Of a DNA stretch of 8,084 nucleotides, positions 6,173 through 8,084 are shown piece after piece (positions within the stretch are counted from its first letter, which is position 1; each line of letters starts with the position of its first letter). The position numbers and the translations under genes are program-made. Source of the stretch: an uncultured Burkholderiales bacterium (lineage in GTDB: Bacteria > Pseudomonadota > Gammaproteobacteria > Burkholderiales > Burkholderiaceae_F); contig CAIQGU010000251.1 in NCBI GenBank assembly GCA_903871435.1, positions 1-8,084 of the forward strand, read 5' to 3'. The notes below the pieces were generated by a model. It saw only the letters and a program-made list of their open reading frames with translations, made no database searches and was not told the origin of the DNA.

Positions 6173-8084
6173 TCACAGGCGCTCGCGCGCCCAGGACTCT
6201 ACCGCCGCCAGGGCCTTGGGCAGGGCCGCGACATCGGTGCCGCCGGCCATGGCCAGATCCGGACGTCCGCCGCCCTTGCCCCCGATCTGCTGGGCCACGA
6301 AATTGACGAGATCTCCCGCCTTGATACGGCTGGTGGCGTTGGCGGTTACACCAGCCACCAACTGTACCTTGCCGTCCGTGACGGCGGCCAGGACGATGGC
6401 CGCCTTGTCCATGCGGCCCTTGAGCTGGTCCACGGTATCGCGCAGCTGCCGCGCGTCGACGCCTTCGAGGACGGCGGCAATGACGCGCACACCCGCAATA
6501 TCGATGGCGCGATTGGCCAGTTCCTCGCCCTGCCCCGCGGCGAGCTTCTGCTGCAGGCGCTGGATTTCCTTTTCATAGGACTTCACCTGCTCGAGGACCT
6601 GGGCGATACGCTGTGCCGCCTCGGCAACCGGGCTGCGGATGGTGGCCGCAATATCGCCCAGGCGGGCATCGATCTGTTGCACGTATTCGAGCGCACCGGC
6701 CCCGGTAACCGCCTCCAGGCGGCGCACGCCGGCCGCCACACCGCCCTCGGAAATGATCTTGAAGAAGCCGATATCGCCCGTTCGGGACACATGGGTGCCG
6801 CCGCACAGCTCGGTCGAAAAGCCCTCAGGTCCCTCGCCCATGGCGACGACGCGCACTTCATCACCGTACTTGTCGCCGAAGAACGCCAGCGCGCCAGCGC
6901 GGATCGCATCGTCATAGGCCATCTGGCGCACCGACACCGGGGCATTGGCGCGGATGGCCATGTTCACCTGTTCTTCCACGCGCCGGATCTCGTCGGCGGT
7001 CATCGCCTTGTCGTGCGAAAAATCGAACCGGGTCCGCGTGGCATCGACCAGCGAACCCTTTTGCTGAACGTGACTGCCAAGCACGGCGCGCAAGGCGGCG
7101 TGCAGGAGGTGGGTTGCCGAGTGATTGTGCCGGGTGCGGGCGCGCAGGCCGGGCTCGACACTGGCGTCAACGCGATCTCCGACGCGCAGCACGCCTTCGC
7201 GCACCTGACCGTGGTGGGCAAATACATCCGGCTGGAGCTTGTGCGTGTCATCGACCTGGAACAGCGCAGCGGCGGCGCGCAATGTACCCCGGTCTCCCAC
7301 CTGGCCGCCGGATTCGGCATAAAAGGGCGTGCTGTCCAGCACCGCCATGCCGGTCTGACCCGCCGCCAGCTCTGCGACCGGCACATCGTCGCGATAAAGA
7401 CCCAGCACCACGGCGCCGGTCTGCAGCGTGTCATAGCCGACGAAGCGCGTCAGCGGACCCTCGAAATGCACGTTGACGCTGGCCTTGAACTTGCCAGCCG
7501 CGCGCGCCTGTTCGCGCTGGCGGTCCATGGCGGCGTCGAATCCGGCAAGGTCCACGCCGATATTGCGTTCGCGAGCGATATCGGCGGTGAGATCCACCGG
7601 AAAACCGTAGGTGTCGTACAGGACGAAGGCGGTTTCACCATCGATGCGCGGGTCAGCCCGGCCGGCCAGCGCGGCAAAGGCTTCCGTGAGGATCTTCATG
7701 CCGTGCTCCAGCGTCTCGCCGAAGCGCTCTTCCTCCTGCAGCAGCACCGACTCGATGCGCCCGCGCGCCTCGGTGATTTCCGGGTAGGCCGCGCCCATTT
7801 CCCGGTCCAGGTCGGTCACCAGGCGATGGAAGAACGGCGTGCGGCAACCCAGTTGGTAGCCGTGCCGGAGGGCGCGGCGGATGATCCGGCGCAGCACGTA
7901 GCCGCGGCCTTCATTGCCGGGAATGACGCCGTCGGCGATCAAGAAGGCGCAGGCACGAATGTGATCGGCGATGACCTTGAGGGAATTGTCCTGCAGGTCG
8001 CCGGCGCCGGTGACACGCGCAGCGGCTCGGATCAGGTTCTGGAAAAGGTCGATCTCGTAGTTGCTGTGGACGTGTTGGAGCACC
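6173..8084 (-). CDS. alaS: Alanyl-tRNA synthetase (AlaRS), class II, N-terminus outside the window
   Basis: Joins alanine to tRNA-Ala in the cytoplasm. The frame is open to the right edge, and the visible part starts at [14 protein letters not shown], which by comparison with E. coli AlaRS is about residue 240 of ~875; the class II catalytic core is therefore missing here. About 636 residues are seen. The tRNA-recognition helical region contains [17 protein letters not shown] and [17 protein letters not shown]. The second half of the protein has the beta-barrel [10 protein letters not shown], then the editing domain that clears Ser- and Gly-tRNA-Ala. Its zinc site is intact: HSATH (visible residues 321-325) and CGGTH (427-431). 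A coiled coil (about 480-520) leads to the C-Ala domain with its glycine-rich [15 protein letters not shown] (601-615). The TGA stop is at 6173-6175. It heads the visible minus-strand operon, 40 nt before the TusA-like gene. The cut at 8084 is the window limit, not a gene truncation. Confidence 0.98.
   Translation of the reverse strand, partial: VLQHVHSNYEIDLFQNLIRAAARVTGAGDLQDNSLKVIADHIRACAFLIADGVIPGNEGRGYVLRRIIRRALRHGYQLGCRTPFFHRLVTDLDREMGAAYPEITEARGRIESVLLQEEERFGETLEHGMKILTEAFAALAGRADPRIDGETAFVLYDTYGFPVDLTADIARERNIGVDLAGFDAAMDRQREQARAAGKFKASVNVHFEGPLTRFVGYDTLQTGAVVLGLYRDDVPVAELAAGQTGMAVLDSTPFYAESGGQVGDRGTLRAAAALFQVDDTHKLQPDVFAHHGQVREGVLRVGDRVDASVEPGLRARTRHNHSATHLLHAALRAVLGSHVQQKGSLVDATRTRFDFSHDKAMTADEIRRVEEQVNMAIRANAPVSVRQMAYDDAIRAGALAFFGDKYGDEVRVVAMGEGPEGFSTELCGGTHVSRTGDIGFFKIISEGGVAAGVRRLEAVTGAGALEYVQQIDARLGDIAATIRSPVAEAAQRIAQVLEQVKSYEKEIQRLQQKLAAGQGEELANRAIDIAGVRVIAAVLEGVDARQLRDTVDQLKGRMDKAAIVLAAVTDGKVQLVAGVTANATSRIKAGDLVNFVAQQIGGKGGGRPDLAMAGGTDVAALPKALAAVESWARERL

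Noticed and set aside
6216..7476. Several plus-strand frames opposite alaS
   Set aside because: AlaRS motifs, including the zinc site, are intact on the minus strand; these frames are shadows.
1..8084. CRISPR array, tRNA, insertion sequence, prophage or toxin-antitoxin pair
   Set aside because: I read both strands for spaced direct repeats, tRNA folds, transposase motifs and small gene pairs and saw none; the only short gene is the 59-residue membrane protein.

Overview
The window is chromosomal DNA from a high-GC Gram-negative bacterium, most likely a betaproteobacterium of the Alcaligenaceae (Bordetella/Achromobacter-like). I base this on the strong G/C bias at third codon positions, the character of the ValRS and AlaRS proteins, and a gene set typical of that group. 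This is an inference from reading, not a database match. All of it looks like core housekeeping sequence: I see no insertion sequence, phage gene, CRISPR array, tRNA or rRNA.

Layout: two convergent gene groups meet near position 4100-4160. The plus-strand group (2-4092) starts with the 3' part of an unidentified Pro/Ala/Thr-rich protein. Valyl-tRNA synthetase (valS) follows after 2 nt, with a TTG start whose ribosome site lies inside the upstream gene. A hairpin follows valS, and then a four-helix cytochrome b561. The minus-strand group, read from the right edge (8084) down to 4162, is alanyl-tRNA synthetase (alaS, 5' end outside the window), a TusA/SirA-like sulfur-carrier protein, a membrane-anchored protein of unknown function with a low-complexity Pro/Ala tail, an EamA/DMT-family transporter, and a 59-residue two-helix membrane protein whose ATG overlaps the transporter stop codon. 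Gaps in this group are 40, 35, 14 and -3/-4 nt, so it reads as one transcription unit. The convergent junction carries GC-rich inverted repeats.

How they work together: ValRS and AlaRS charge tRNAs. In other bacteria TusA passes sulfur to tRNA thiolation or molybdenum cofactor synthesis, so alaS-tusA may be a translation-linked pair. Cytochrome b561 moves electrons in the inner membrane. The last three minus-strand genes are membrane or envelope proteins with no assigned substrate. I found no convincing new biological system. The most useful leads are the small overlapping membrane gene, the unknown anchored protein with an 18-bp tandem repeat, and the repeat-bearing gene before valS.
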